64,000 nucleotides of DNA from Pedobacter psychrodurus (GCF_004331735.1 NZ_SJSO01000011.1:113572-177571); one strand, 5' to 3'; positions 52,645 to 61,793 are shown, counted from the first letter of the stretch. Numbers and translations: made by a program. Notes: a model not told the origin generated them from the letters alone.

Positions 52645-54816
52645 ATGAAGACAGTTATAATATCGAACAGACTACCCGTTAAAATCATCGAAGAAAACGA
52701 CGAATACACATTTATTCCAAGTGAAGGAGGACTTGCCACTGGACTGGGAGACGTTTACAAATCGGGTAATTCCATCTGGATCGGCTGGCCAGGAATCGAA
52801 GTGCCAGAAGAACGCCAGGAAGAAGTTACACAAAAACTGGCAGCATTAAACCTTTACCCGGTTTACCTTACTCAAACCGAAATCAATTTATATTACGAAG
52901 GCTTTTCAAACGAAGTATTATGGCCAGTATTTCATTATCTCGTTACATATGCACATTACGAGCAAAACTACTGGGACTGCTACCAATCTGTTAATGAGAA
53001 ATTTGCAAAAAGTGCCATGCAGGTACTCAACAGAAGAGATAAAATCTGGATACAAGACTACCAATTACTCCTTCTACCGGGCATTTTAAGAGAAAAACTA
53101 CCCAATGCTACCATCGGTTTTTTCCAACATATCCCCTTTCCTTCTTACGAAATATTCAGATTGATTCCCTGGCGTGAAGAGCTATTAAATGGACTTATAG
53201 GTGCAGATTTAATCGGTTTCCATACTTTTGATGATGTTCGCCACTTTATCAGTACCGCAACACGTTTGCTTCCAGTAAATTCATCATCAAACGTACTCAG
53301 TAGCAATGAAAGGCAAATTGTTGTCGAAGCCTTTCCAATGGGAATAGATCATCATAAATTTTCAGGTTTAACCGCAACTAAGGAGGTGCAAAAAGAGATT
53401 GAATATTTCAGGACAGGTAAAGAAGATATGAAAGTAATCCTGTCTATAGATCGGCTTGATTACAGCAAAGGCATACTAGAAAGATTAAAAGCTTTAGAAT
53501 TACTACTCCAGCACTATCCCGAATATATCGGCAAAATTGAGCTTTTTATGATTGTTGTTCCTTCCAGGGATACCGTACCAAAATATAGCGAGTTAAGACA
53601 TCAGATTGATCAGTTTGTTGGAAATTTAAATGCGAGGTACCGTTCAATGAACTGGATTCCGGTAAATTATTTTTACCGCTCCTTCCCTATTGAAGTGTTA
53701 TCAGCCCTTTACTCCACAGCAGATATCTGTTTGGTAACGCCCATGCGGGATGGAATGAATCTCGTGAGTAAAGAATATGTGGCCAGTAGGAACAATAATG
53801 ATGGAGTGCTTATTTTAAGTGAAATGGCCGGTGCCTCTAAGGAACTAACAGATGCTGTGATTGTTAACCCAAATAACCTGGGCGATATTATGGAAGCCAT
53901 TGTTACTGCCCTTAAAATGCCTTTAGCAGAACAACAACTGCGCATGAAAGCCATGCGTGCAATTGTAGAAAAATTCAATGTTAAACATTGGGTTAACAAT
54001 TTTATTTTAAGATTAAACGAAGTGAAAGATTCTCAAAAATCATTATTAACAAAACATGCAGTAAATGCCATTAATGAAGTGATTGCAACCAAATATGTAC
54101 AAACACAAGATCGTGTGCTATTTTTAGATTATGATGGTACACTTGTAGATTTTACGGGAAATATTGATGACGCTTCGCCAGATGCAGAATTGTACGATTT
54201 AATTGAGAACCTCACACTTGATAAGGCAAATAAAGTTGTAATTATTAGCGGTAGAAGGAATGAAACCCTGGAAAAATGGTTTGGACACCTGAAGGTAGAT
54301 TTGATTGCGGAACATGGTGCCTGGCAAAAATCGTTCGGAGATAAATGGAATAGCCTGCCACTTTTAACCGATCAGTGGAAACAAGAAATAAAGACTTTAT
54401 TAGAAACCTATACAGATCGCACGCCAGGATCGTTTATTGAAGAAAAAAGTTACTCATTGGTTTGGCATTACCGAAAAGCAGAAGAAGGACTTGGCGATTT
54501 AAGGGCCAATGAAATTATCAGCCACATGAAAATTTTAGCTGCAGATAAAGGTCTTCAACTCATGCCGGGCAATAAAGTAATTGAGTTTAAAAATATGGAA
54601 GTTAACAAAGGCAAAGCTGCTTTAAACTGGTTGTACAATAAAAAGCCAGATTTTATTTTAGCGCTTGGCGATGACCATACCGATGAAGATATTTTCAGGG
54701 CATTGCCAGATGATGCTTTTACCATTAAAGTTGGCAATAACATTTCGGAAGCAAAATATTACCTAAATGATTTTAAAGAAGTGAGAAAACTGCTTTGGAG
54801 TTTAGTTAAAGAATAG
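52645..54816 (+). CDS. Bifunctional trehalose-6-phosphate synthase/phosphatase (OtsA-OtsB fusion)
   Basis: A 723-aa cytoplasmic enzyme. Residues about 1-470 are a GT20 glycosyltransferase (SNRLPVKIIE; EGGLATGLGDVYKSGNSIWIGWPG; KIWIQDYQLLLLPGILREKLPNATIGFFQHIPFPSYEIFR; LSIDRLDYSKGILERLKALE; MRDGMNLVSKEYVASR), joining UDP-glucose and glucose 6-phosphate. Residues about 488-723 are a HAD phosphatase (VLFLDYDGTLVDFTG; ISGRRNETLEKW; GDDHTDEDIFRALP) that releases trehalose. The start is the ATG of MKTVIISNRLP; a GTG seven codons upstream is possible. Confidence 0.93.
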   Translation: MKTVIISNRLPVKIIEENDEYTFIPSEGGLATGLGDVYKSGNSIWIGWPGIEVPEERQEEVTQKLAALNLYPVYLTQTEINLYYEGFSNEVLWPVFHYLVTYAHYEQNYWDCYQSVNEKFAKSAMQVLNRRDKIWIQDYQLLLLPGILREKLPNATIGFFQHIPFPSYEIFRLIPWREELLNGLIGADLIGFHTFDDVRHFISTATRLLPVNSSSNVLSSNERQIVVEAFPMGIDHHKFSGLTATKEVQKEIEYFRTGKEDMKVILSIDRLDYSKGILERLKALELLLQHYPEYIGKIELFMIVVPSRDTVPKYSELRHQIDQFVGNLNARYRSMNWIPVNYFYRSFPIEVLSALYSTADICLVTPMRDGMNLVSKEYVASRNNNDGVLILSEMAGASKELTDAVIVNPNNLGDIMEAIVTALKMPLAEQQLRMKAMRAIVEKFNVKHWVNNFILRLNEVKDSQKSLLTKHAVNAINEVIATKYVQTQDRVLFLDYDGTLVDFTGNIDDASPDAELYDLIENLTLDKANKVVIISGRRNETLEKWFGHLKVDLIAEHGAWQKSFGDKWNSLPLLTDQWKQEIKTLLETYTDRTPGSFIEEKSYSLVWHYRKAEEGLGDLRANEIISHMKILAADKGLQLMPGNKVIEFKNMEVNKGKAALNWLYNKKPDFILALGDDHTDEDIFRALPDDAFTIKVGNNISEAKYYLNDFKEVRKLLWSLVKE

Positions 54817-54847
54817 TTTGTGGGAAGGAGTTAAAATTTAGCGTAAC

Positions 54848-54915
54848 GTCATCCCCAACTCGATTGGGGATCATAATGCTTATTGCTTTAGGATTCCCGC
54901 ATGCGCGAGAATGAC
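54848..54915. repeat. 68-bp two-hairpin repeat, copy 1
   Basis: It begins GTCATCCCCAACTCGATTGG and ends CATGCGCGAGAATGACG. Two hairpins: CCCCAACTCGATTGGGG and a GATTCCCGC arm. Copy 2 is at 61988-62055. The layout resembles the dRS3-like repeats of other bacteria. Confidence 0.75.
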
Positions 54916-55007
54916 GTAGCGCTAAATAAAAATTCAAATGCCATGGTCTGTGTCTCCCACAAACCTTTTTTAATTAAGTTAGAGGCTGTACCATAAATAT
55001 AGTTGCA

Positions 55008-55095
55008 TCCTGTCCAAAGGGCTCCTGAGGAGAGCCTGTCGAAGGACCTGCTTAAGTGCCTTTCAAAGCGTTTCGACAAGCTCAACGTGACAAAT
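55008..55095. repeat. CTCCTGAGGAGAGCC...GACAAGCTCAACGTGAC repeat
   Basis: The segment has two arms: GCTCCTGAGGAGAGC and CGAAGGACC...TTTCGACAAGCTCAACGTGAC. It forms a foldable unit. Together with copy 1 it fills the 344-base gap between the two converging genes; no gene is seen. Confidence 0.5.
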
Positions 55096-55160
55096 TCGAA
55101 TAAAATCACAATTTATGATACAGCCTCCTTGGAATGTCGATTTGCAATCCACTTACTACT

Positions 55161-56945
55161 TTACAAAAATATCGGCCTATCCAGTTTAATTGCAATGCGA
55201 TAAGCTGCATTCATTAAACCTACGTGGCTATACGCTTGGGGGAAATTACCCCACTGGCTACCTGTTTTTGCATCAACATCCTCACTAAATAAAAGAAGGT
55301 GGTTACAATATTTAATAATGTTTTCGAATTCTTTAATCGCTTCATCCGTTCGGCCAACACAAGCCAAAGCTTCTACATACCAAAAGGCACAGATTAAAAA
55401 TGTTGTTTTTGGTTTACCGAAATCATCAGCATGTAAGTAACGGTAAAATAGTCCGTCTTCCGTTTTCAGCTCCTTTTCTAAAGCGATTAAATGGTCTTTC
55501 GCCCGATCTGAAGCCGGATCCAAATAATTCATCATAATCAACTGTAAAGTACTGGCATCTAAATGTGGGCTTCCTACAGCATTGGTATAAACTTTTCGTT
55601 CCGGATCGTAGCAGGCTTCTATATGTGCAGCAGCCTTATCAATTAAAATCTGCGCCCGTTTTTCGAAATCCTCATTACCAATAGTTTTAGCCATTTTTAA
55701 AGCAGCCTGTGCTCCTGCCCATTGAAATAAATTACTGTAACAATGTACATTGGCAATGTTCCTGAATTCCCAGATTCCGGCATCCTTTTCATCAATTGTA
55801 CGCTCCATTTTAGAAAGCACACTTTCAATCCATCTTACCGAATCGCTACGTTCTGAAAAAACAAAACGGTGGTCGGTATAAAGCGGTAACATCGAAATTA
55901 AAACCTGACCATAAATATCATTTTGAATGTGTTCGTATGCTTGGTTTCCTACCCTAATGGGTTGTTCGCCTTTATAACCTTCTAAATGATTTAGCGTATG
56001 CTCGGTAATTTCCCTTTCGCCCGCAATGCCATACAAAGGTTGGTAACGGGTATCTTCGGCATGCGAAATATCAGATAAGTAATTAAAATACTTCTCCATT
56101 TCTTCAAAATGCCCGATATGATTTAACGAAGTTAGTACATAATGCGAATCGCGCAGCCAGCAGTATCGATAATCCCAGTTTCGGGTACTGCCAGGCGATT
56201 CTGGTAAACTCGTGGTACTGGCCGCTATAATCGCGCCTGTATCTTCATATTGATGGATTTTCAGCACCAGGGCCGAACGGATTACAAAAGGCTGGTAAAA
56301 ACCTGCTATTGATGAATGTTTAATCCATAACCGCCAATAGGCAATGGTTTCCCGTAAAAAATTTTCAGCTGTACTTACTACAGCGGCCTCTAAATTTTGA
56401 CCATAAGTCATAATAAGATATTTAGCCTCATTTAATACAAATGCTTTTTCATCAAGAATATAGGTAAGCGACACATTAGTGCTTAGACGAATATTTTCGT
56501 CGCAGCCGAAATAATCAATGTGGTTACTGCCCCTACTCGATTTCATTTTGCCTTTCCCATAATCGCAAACTGGTTCACATTTTATGGTAATGCGCGGATT
56601 TCCTTCTAAAGGTTCGATCTTTCTGATAAACATTAATGGTTTAAAATAGCGATCGTATAGATGAAAACGTGGTGCAAAATCTGTAATCCGATATTTTCCA
56701 TCTTCGGCGGTAATCTCTGTTCTTAAAACATTGGTGTTCTCGATGTAATATTGATTCGAAGTGAATTCGCCTTGTGGCAGGATTGAAAATTCGCCTCCTT
56801 TTTTCTCATCCAATAAACTGCCAAATACAAAAGGGCTATCGAAACGGGGCCAGCAAAGCCAAGATATATCAGTATTTTTATTTACGTGTGCAATGAAAGC
56901 GCAATTTCCTATAATTCCTGTTTGATAGAGGTGCTGTTCAGCCAT
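55161..56945 (-). CDS. Glycoside hydrolase family 15 protein (trehalase/glucoamylase-like)
   Basis: A 594-aa protein without a signal peptide, so probably cytoplasmic. The N-terminal beta domain (GIIGNCAFIAHVNKNTDISWLCWPRFDSPFVFGSLLDEKKGGEFSI) precedes the (alpha/alpha)6 catalytic domain, with SPGSTRNWDYRYCWLRDSHYVL and, near the C-terminus, LLLFSEDVDAKTGSQWGNFPQAYSHVGLMNAAYRI (the second catalytic carboxylate region). GH15 members of this shape in actinobacteria are trehalases, and this gene converges with the trehalose synthase/phosphatase gene, so trehalose breakdown is likely. Glucoamylase activity cannot be excluded. Confidence 0.85.
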   Translation of the reverse strand: MAEQHLYQTGIIGNCAFIAHVNKNTDISWLCWPRFDSPFVFGSLLDEKKGGEFSILPQGEFTSNQYYIENTNVLRTEITAEDGKYRITDFAPRFHLYDRYFKPLMFIRKIEPLEGNPRITIKCEPVCDYGKGKMKSSRGSNHIDYFGCDENIRLSTNVSLTYILDEKAFVLNEAKYLIMTYGQNLEAAVVSTAENFLRETIAYWRLWIKHSSIAGFYQPFVIRSALVLKIHQYEDTGAIIAASTTSLPESPGSTRNWDYRYCWLRDSHYVLTSLNHIGHFEEMEKYFNYLSDISHAEDTRYQPLYGIAGEREITEHTLNHLEGYKGEQPIRVGNQAYEHIQNDIYGQVLISMLPLYTDHRFVFSERSDSVRWIESVLSKMERTIDEKDAGIWEFRNIANVHCYSNLFQWAGAQAALKMAKTIGNEDFEKRAQILIDKAAAHIEACYDPERKVYTNAVGSPHLDASTLQLIMMNYLDPASDRAKDHLIALEKELKTEDGLFYRYLHADDFGKPKTTFLICAFWYVEALACVGRTDEAIKEFENIIKYCNHLLLFSEDVDAKTGSQWGNFPQAYSHVGLMNAAYRIAIKLDRPIFL

Positions 56946-57012
56946 AAACTATATTTTTTGTTTATTTATTAACAAGCCGAGCGGAAAAATGTTAGGGAGA
57001 AATGTCAAAAAA

Positions 57013-57045
57013 GACCTCATAGGTTTCAAAGAACCATAAGGTTTA
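57013..57045. repeat. AGACCT(C)ATAGG palindrome, copy 1
   Basis: AGACCTCATAGGTTTCAAAG then AACCATAAGGTTT, a degenerate copy of the palindrome at 57498-57530. Confidence 0.55.
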
Positions 57046-57080
57046 CAAATAAAAAAGGATTAATTAAGTGTTTTTTTTTG

Positions 57081-57190
57081 AAATGAATGGTTCTGTTTCA
57101 ATGGCTGAGAGCAGTCCTGCTATCGCTTCAAGTCCTCCCTCATTCTTCAGTCCGGGCTTTACGCTTTATCAGGTTTAAGAATAAAGGGTC
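57081..57190. repeat. CCTGCT...CTCCGGGCTT...ATCAGGTTTA repeat, copy 1
   Basis: It opens AAATGAATGGTTCTG and contains CAGTCCTGCTATCGCTTCA and CCGGGCTTTACGCTTTATC then AGGTTTAAGAATAAAGGG. Copy 2 lies about 300 bases downstream in direct orientation. Confidence 0.7.
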
Positions 57191-57381
57191 AGTTCTTATA
57201 ATTATCTTGGAATGAAAGTTTCTTTTACTTGATGATTTGAACAGACCTCCAACAAATAAGCCTGATTGGAATGATTCCGATTTTTCATCGGAAGTAATGA
57301 AAAGCAGGGCTAACTTTAAAATAAACCACAACAATTGCCTTCCAAATAATATAGCATTAAATAAAGTATCTACCATTTCTT

Positions 57382-57490
57382 GGAAATGAAAGGTTCTGTT
57401 AACAGCAGCCTGCAGTCCTGCTACCGCTTCATTCCTCACTCGTACCTCGCTCCGGGCTTTTCGCTTTATCAGGTTTATAAGAAAGGGGTT
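57382..57490. repeat. CCTGCT...CTCCGGGCTT...ATCAGGTTTA repeat, copy 2
   Basis: It opens GAAATGAAAGGTTCTG and contains CAGTCCTGCTACCGCTTCA and CTCCGGGCTTTTCGCTTTAT then CAGGTTTATAAGAAAGGGG. The 647-base gap between GH15 and glgC is made of these direct repeats and palindromes; a 99-codon frame there is chance. Confidence 0.7.
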
Positions 57491-57497
57491 GTCATCA

Positions 57498-57530
57498 AGA
57501 CCTTATAGGTTTTTAAAACCTATAAGGTCT
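57498..57530. repeat. AGACCTTATAGGTTTT palindrome, copy 2
   Basis: A perfect 16-bp inverted repeat AGACCTTATAGGTTTT / AAAACCTATAAGGTCT with a single-base centre. Confidence 0.8.
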
Positions 57531-57536
57531 GTACAT

Positions 57537-57571
57537 AAAAAAAAGCCAGTCACGAAAAATCGCGACTGGCT
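57537..57571 (-). terminator. Terminator after glgC
   Basis: The stem AGCCAGTCACG / CGCGACTGGCT (10 of 11 pairs) with an AAAAAT loop; the A run on the plus-strand left side gives a T run on the minus strand. Confidence 0.88.
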
Positions 57572-57592
57572 AAGTTAATGATAATGATTATC

Positions 57593-58861
57593 TTAAATAA
57601 CGGTTCCACTAGGTACTACTGCTCCTTTTTTAATTACAACTATACCATCTTTAACAGCATAAAGTTCAAAGTCGCCATCTTCTAAATGGTTGCCACCATT
57701 AATTTTCACATCGTTTCCAATGCGACAGTTTTTATCGATAATAGCGTTGTTGATGAAACAGCGGTCGCCGATACCAATTAATGAATTCCCTTTACTGGTT
57801 TCTTCCTGAATTTCTTCAAGCGTTTGGTACCTATCGCTACCCATAATATAGGCATTGGTAATTACGGTATCCTTGCCAATTCTTGATCTGATCCCTAAAA
57901 CAGCATGTTCTACTTTACTGGCCTGAATAATACAGCCTTCAGCAATAATGGTTTTATCTAAAGTGGTACCCGAAATTTTTGATGGCGGTAACATCCTGGC
58001 TCTTGTAAAAATAGCATGGTTACTATCGAACATATTAAATTTAGGTATTTCATCCGTTAAGCCTAAATTGGCTTCAAAGAAAGATGAAATATTACCAATA
58101 TCGGTCCAGTAACCTTCGTACTGATAGCTTAAAACCCTGCTCTGAGAAATCGCTCTAGGCAAAATCTCTTTACCAAAATCCTTTTCCTCTTCGTTCTCAT
58201 TTAAGATATTGATCAGGTACTCGCGGTTGAAAACGTAAATACCCATCGAAGCTAAGAAGTTACGCCCTTCGCCCTGCATTTCTGCACCGGTATCCGAAAT
58301 CCAATCTTCCAAACCTGTTTTAGGCTTTTCGATGAAAGAGGTGATCATGTTTTCATCATCGGCTTTTAAAATACCAAAATCAGTTGCGTCTTTAGCTGTT
58401 ACCGGGATAGTGGCAATGGTAATTTCGGCATTGGCTTCGATATGTTTTTCAATCATATCTTTAAAATCCATCTGGTACAACTGATCGCCAGATAAGATTA
58501 AGATGTAGTCGAATTCATGCGAAACAATATGATGCATACACTGACGAACTGCATCTGCTGTACCTTGGAACCAACCTGAGTTTTGTACAGTTTGTTCAGC
58601 CGCCAAAATATCAACAAAAGCCGTACTAAAATGGCTAAAGTGATACGTGTTTTTAATGTGTTTGTTTAAGGATGCTGAATTAAACTGGGTTAACACAAAC
58701 ATTCGATGAATACCAGAATTTAGGCAGTTTGAAATCGGGATATCTACCAATCGGTATTTACCAGCAATCGGAACTGCTGGTTTAGAACGTGTTTGTGTTA
58801 ATGGCGATAATCTAGAGCCCTGGCCACCGCCAAGGATAACGCCTAAAACTTTGTCGGTCAT
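57593..58861 (-). CDS. glgC: Glucose-1-phosphate adenylyltransferase
   Basis: Makes ADP-glucose for glycogen; 422 aa. The nucleotidyltransferase domain opens VLGVILGGGQGSRLSPLTQTRSKPAVPIAGKYRLVDIPISNCLNSG, with LSGDQLYQMDF and FIEKP further on, and the C-terminal left-handed beta-helix follows (IIAEGCIIQASKVEHAVLGIRSRIGKDTVI). The allosteric N-terminal residues look standard. It is 8 bases downstream of glgA, so the two form an operon. Confidence 0.95.
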   Translation of the reverse strand: MTDKVLGVILGGGQGSRLSPLTQTRSKPAVPIAGKYRLVDIPISNCLNSGIHRMFVLTQFNSASLNKHIKNTYHFSHFSTAFVDILAAEQTVQNSGWFQGTADAVRQCMHHIVSHEFDYILILSGDQLYQMDFKDMIEKHIEANAEITIATIPVTAKDATDFGILKADDENMITSFIEKPKTGLEDWISDTGAEMQGEGRNFLASMGIYVFNREYLINILNENEEEKDFGKEILPRAISQSRVLSYQYEGYWTDIGNISSFFEANLGLTDEIPKFNMFDSNHAIFTRARMLPPSKISGTTLDKTIIAEGCIIQASKVEHAVLGIRSRIGKDTVITNAYIMGSDRYQTLEEIQEETSKGNSLIGIGDRCFINNAIIDKNCRIGNDVKINGGNHLEDGDFELYAVKDGIVVIKKGAVVPSGTVI

Positions 58862-58869
58862 GTTTAAGC

Positions 58870-60282
58870 TTATTTTAATATTTGGTATAATTCTATATAA
58901 TTTAATGCTGCGTTATCCCACGAATGGTCTATCTTCATCATTGTTTTTCTTACTGCTTTAAAAGCCTTCTTGTCGTTATATAACTCAACTGCACGGTTAA
59001 TGGCATGGGTAACATCCCAAATACTTGTTTGATCGTGGCAAATCCCAAAACCGTTGTCTCCTATATCAATTACCGTATCTTTCAGTCCTCCAATCCGGCG
59101 CACAATGGGAACAGTTCCATACCTTAACGCATAAAGCTGATTTAAACCACAAGGCTCCACTCTCGATGGCATGATCAGAAAATCTGCACCAGCATACATC
59201 TCGTGCGAAACCTGCTCATTGTAGCCGATATAGGCATTGTATTTACCAGCAAAAATACCTTTCAATTGATTTAAACGGCCTTCCACCCAATTATCACCTG
59301 ATCCTAAAACCAGGATATTAATATTATCCCCATGCTGTTGTAAAGCCGTATAAAAAATATCAGGCAATAAATCAGCACCTTTTTCATCAACCAATCTACC
59401 GATGAAAGTAAATAGGGGTTTAGACGGATCTAATTGGAAAACATCACAGAGTGCTGTTTTGTTTGCCAGTTTCCCTGCTTCTACTGTTTTTAAATTGTAA
59501 CCTTTACTCAACATCGGGTCGGTTTCAGGATCCCAAACCTCGCTATCGATTCCATTTAATATCCCTACCGATTTCCATCGTTCCTGCCTCAACAAACTTT
59601 CCAATCCACGGGCATTGTTCATCATCTCGTCCAGGTAACTTGGCGATACCGTGGTTACTTTCCAGGCACATTTAATGGCCGATGCTAAAGGATTAATGGC
59701 ATCTTCCCAGCCCAGTAAACCACCTTTCCACAAATCGAATGCAGGTAAATAATATAATTTATCCCATCCAAACTGACCTTGGTATTGTGCATTATGAATG
59801 GTTAAAACCGTCGGGACACTGCTAATTGGCTTATATTTTACGCAATTTGAAACCATAAAGGGGATTAAACCTGTATGGTGATCGTGGCAATGAAGTACAT
59901 CCGGGCGATGCTCCCATTGTACAATCCAATCTAGTGTAGCAATCTGGAAAGCCACAAATCTTTCCGTATCATCTTTATAACCATACACGTTTGGACGGTC
60001 GGTTAAACCCTGGATATGAATAATGTATAAATCGAACCCTAATTTATTGGTTTTTTCTTTTAAAATGCGGTATCGAAAATGGTTATTGCCATAGTTTGCC
60101 CAGGCATCGTAAGTAACTTCAAATTCGCTTTCACGGATAAATTTTGTATCGTACGCAGGAACTACCACTTTGGCAATGTGGCCTAATTTATTTTGATACT
60201 TTGGTAAGGCCCCTACTACATCGGCTAAACCACCAACTTTTGCAACAGGGTAACACTCGGCGCTTATATGTATAATTTCCAT
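58870..60282 (-). CDS. glgA: Glycogen synthase (GT5)
   Basis: Extends alpha-1,4-glucan with ADP-glucose; 470 aa. The N-terminal ADP-glucose site is IHISAECYPVAKVGGLADVVGALPKYQNKLG (K-V-G-G-L). The C-terminal half has FIGRLVDEKGADLLPDIF, LGSGD and MPSRVEPCGLNQLYALRYGTVPIVRRIGGLKDTV. The start is the ATG of MEIIHIS at 60282; the longer frame begins with TTG one codon earlier. It is first in the glgA-glgC operon. Confidence 0.95.
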   Translation of the reverse strand: MEIIHISAECYPVAKVGGLADVVGALPKYQNKLGHIAKVVVPAYDTKFIRESEFEVTYDAWANYGNNHFRYRILKEKTNKLGFDLYIIHIQGLTDRPNVYGYKDDTERFVAFQIATLDWIVQWEHRPDVLHCHDHHTGLIPFMVSNCVKYKPISSVPTVLTIHNAQYQGQFGWDKLYYLPAFDLWKGGLLGWEDAINPLASAIKCAWKVTTVSPSYLDEMMNNARGLESLLRQERWKSVGILNGIDSEVWDPETDPMLSKGYNLKTVEAGKLANKTALCDVFQLDPSKPLFTFIGRLVDEKGADLLPDIFYTALQQHGDNINILVLGSGDNWVEGRLNQLKGIFAGKYNAYIGYNEQVSHEMYAGADFLIMPSRVEPCGLNQLYALRYGTVPIVRRIGGLKDTVIDIGDNGFGICHDQTSIWDVTHAINRAVELYNDKKAFKAVRKTMMKIDHSWDNAALNYIELYQILK

Positions 60283-60377
60283 CAAATATTTGGTGTAGAT
60301 AACGTAAGTAAGTTACTAATTGTTTTGAGCTTTGCAAATAATGAAAATTATATTTTTAGTTGATTATTTTAAAGGAA

Positions 60378-60420
60378 AAATCGTCATCTCGACTGGAGCG
60401 CAGCGTAATGGAGAGATCTA
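60378..60420. repeat. GTCATCTCGACTGGAGCG repeat
   Basis: CGTCATCTCGACTGGAGCGC then AGCGTAATGGAGAGATCTA. It is a half of the GTCAT...ATGACG family and matches the outline at 1329-1443. Confidence 0.5.
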
Positions 60421-60483
60421 ATTCATATAAATTTACTTACGTTTTTTTTAATTAATAAGTGAATATTCAGTTCTTCGTGGTAG

Positions 60484-60552
60484 TCGGCAGACCTGCTTTC
60501 CGCTATAAGTCCTCACTGCGCTCCGGGCTTCCGCTTCAATCAGGCTTAAAAA
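60484..60552. repeat. CCTGCT...CTCCGGGCTT...CAGGCTTA repeat, copy 3
   Basis: It shows GCAGACCTGCTTTCCGC, GTCCTCACTGCGCTCCGGGC and TTCCGCTTCAATCAGGCTTA. Confidence 0.6.
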
Positions 60553-60593
60553 CAAAGTTGGTTCCAAACAAAGCTCAAACTCCATCAGCGGTA

Positions 60594-60660
60594 ATCACTT
60601 AAATCTGCGGGAGAATTCTGCTAATGGTTTCCCGCTGATTCGCAGATATACACCGAGTTT
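60594..60660. repeat. ATCTGCGGG...CCCGCTGATTCGCAGAT palindrome
   Basis: Imperfect dyad: AAATCTGCGGGAGAATTCTG against GGTTTCCCGCTGATTCGCAG. With the other two repeats it accounts for most of the 464 bases between glgA and the SUMT gene; no gene is seen. Confidence 0.55.
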
Positions 60661-60675
60661 TTTAAGATTTATAAA

Positions 60676-60708
60676 ACAAAAAAACCGCCTAAATCCTTAA
60701 GCGGTTTT
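60676..60708 (-). terminator. Terminator after the SUMT gene
   Basis: The stem AAAACCGC / GCGGTTTT with A-rich left side becomes a T run on the minus strand. Confidence 0.78.
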
Positions 60709-60746
60709 AACAACAAAACAAATATATTTTTGGTTTAAAAAATATC

Positions 60747-61541
60747 TTAGTACTCTTCAGCGATAATTTCGTAGAAATCGCGGATCGGCTGAAATTGTGG
60801 GTGTAATGATACTACGTCTCCAAAAACCAACAAAGCCGGTGCAGTTATTCTTTTATCTTCAACAATCTCAGCGATGGTGTCCACTATACCGATGGCAATT
60901 TTTTCTTCTGGCGTCGAACCATTTTGAATTACCGCTACTGGCAAAAGGTTTTTATTCTCTGCCTGGAATATGGCAGCAATTTCTTTTACCTTTTCAATTC
61001 CATTTAATACAACTATAGTTGCTTTGGTTTTTGCCGCAATATATAAATCTTCAGAAATTTCGCCCTTCGAGTTTGTTCCAGTTACTGCCCAAAAACTTTC
61101 GCTCAGGTCTTTATAAATCATCGGGATCTTTTGCAAGCTTGGCGCACCAGTAGCACTCGAAATACCTGGAATAATTTCTGTTGGAATGCTATACGATTCT
61201 GCTGCATCTATTTCTTCGTATCCTTTTGCAAAGAAAAATGGATCGCCGCTTTTTAAACGCACCACGTGACCGTAGTTTAAAGCATAGTCAACAATTAATT
61301 TATTAACTGCGTCCTGAGAAAATGATTCATCATCGCTACGCATACCCACGTAAACTTTCGGAATACCATCTGGCGCATGACACAATAAAGCCTCGTTCAC
61401 ATTTGCATCATACAAAACAACATCAGCTGTTTTTAATGCTTTAACACCTTTTAAACTAAATAAATCCGGATCGCCAGGACCTGCACCTATTAAAGTAATT
61501 CGTGGTTCAATGTTCGCTTTTTCTACTTTATTCAAAATCAT
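60747..61541 (-). CDS. cobA: Uroporphyrinogen-III C-methyltransferase (SUMT)
   Basis: Uses SAM to convert uroporphyrinogen III to precorrin-2, the entry to siroheme and cobalamin; 264 aa. The SAM site is LIGAGPGDPDLFSLKGVKALKTADVVLYD, then VGMRSDDESFSQDAVNKL, VRLKSGDPFFFAKGYEE and EIIPGISSATGAPSLQKIP. The motif after GDPF is FFAKGYEE, where the family usually has FGRGGEE, a modest deviation. There is no fused synthase domain, and no other siroheme or cobalamin gene is nearby. Confidence 0.85.
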   Translation of the reverse strand: MILNKVEKANIEPRITLIGAGPGDPDLFSLKGVKALKTADVVLYDANVNEALLCHAPDGIPKVYVGMRSDDESFSQDAVNKLIVDYALNYGHVVRLKSGDPFFFAKGYEEIDAAESYSIPTEIIPGISSATGAPSLQKIPMIYKDLSESFWAVTGTNSKGEISEDLYIAAKTKATIVVLNGIEKVKEIAAIFQAENKNLLPVAVIQNGSTPEEKIAIGIVDTIAEIVEDKRITAPALLVFGDVVSLHPQFQPIRDFYEIIAEEY

Positions 61542-61727
61542 AACAGATAATTTAAGCTCGTTATACGTTTGTTAACTATACAAATATACAAAGTCTATGG
61601 AAATAGTAGTAATTTATTTTAAAATAATTTTATTTAATTTTTAGTGGGTGTTGTTGAGTATTAATGAGCCGTTAATCTATAGTAGAATGTAAATGTTTGG
61701 TGTGCCACCAAACATGGAGTTGGTTGT

Positions 61728-61793
61728 CATTCTGAACGCAGTGAAGGATCTTTACTCTGAAATGTAGATCTACATCAAAAGATCTTTAGTTAG
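61728..61793. repeat. GTCATTCTGAACGCAGTGAAGGATC repeat module
   Basis: It begins GTCATTCTGAACGCAGTG and shows the pair AGATCT...AGATCTTT. A reduced copy in opposite orientation is at 62107-62131 (CACTGCGTTCAGTATGACC). It joins copy B directly. Confidence 0.55.

Noticed and set aside
54888..55203. Short frames in the gap between OtsAB and GH15
   Set aside because: They translate the 68-bp repeat and the CTCCTGAGGAG repeat in both directions.
57140..57439. 99-codon minus-strand frame between GH15 and glgC
   Set aside because: It is made of the two direct intergenic repeats and has no recognisable domain.
61581..61588. Minus-strand TATATTTG as the SUMT gene promoter
   Set aside because: It fits the -7 consensus, but no -33 TTTG is found at 19-21 bases, so it is not listed as a feature.
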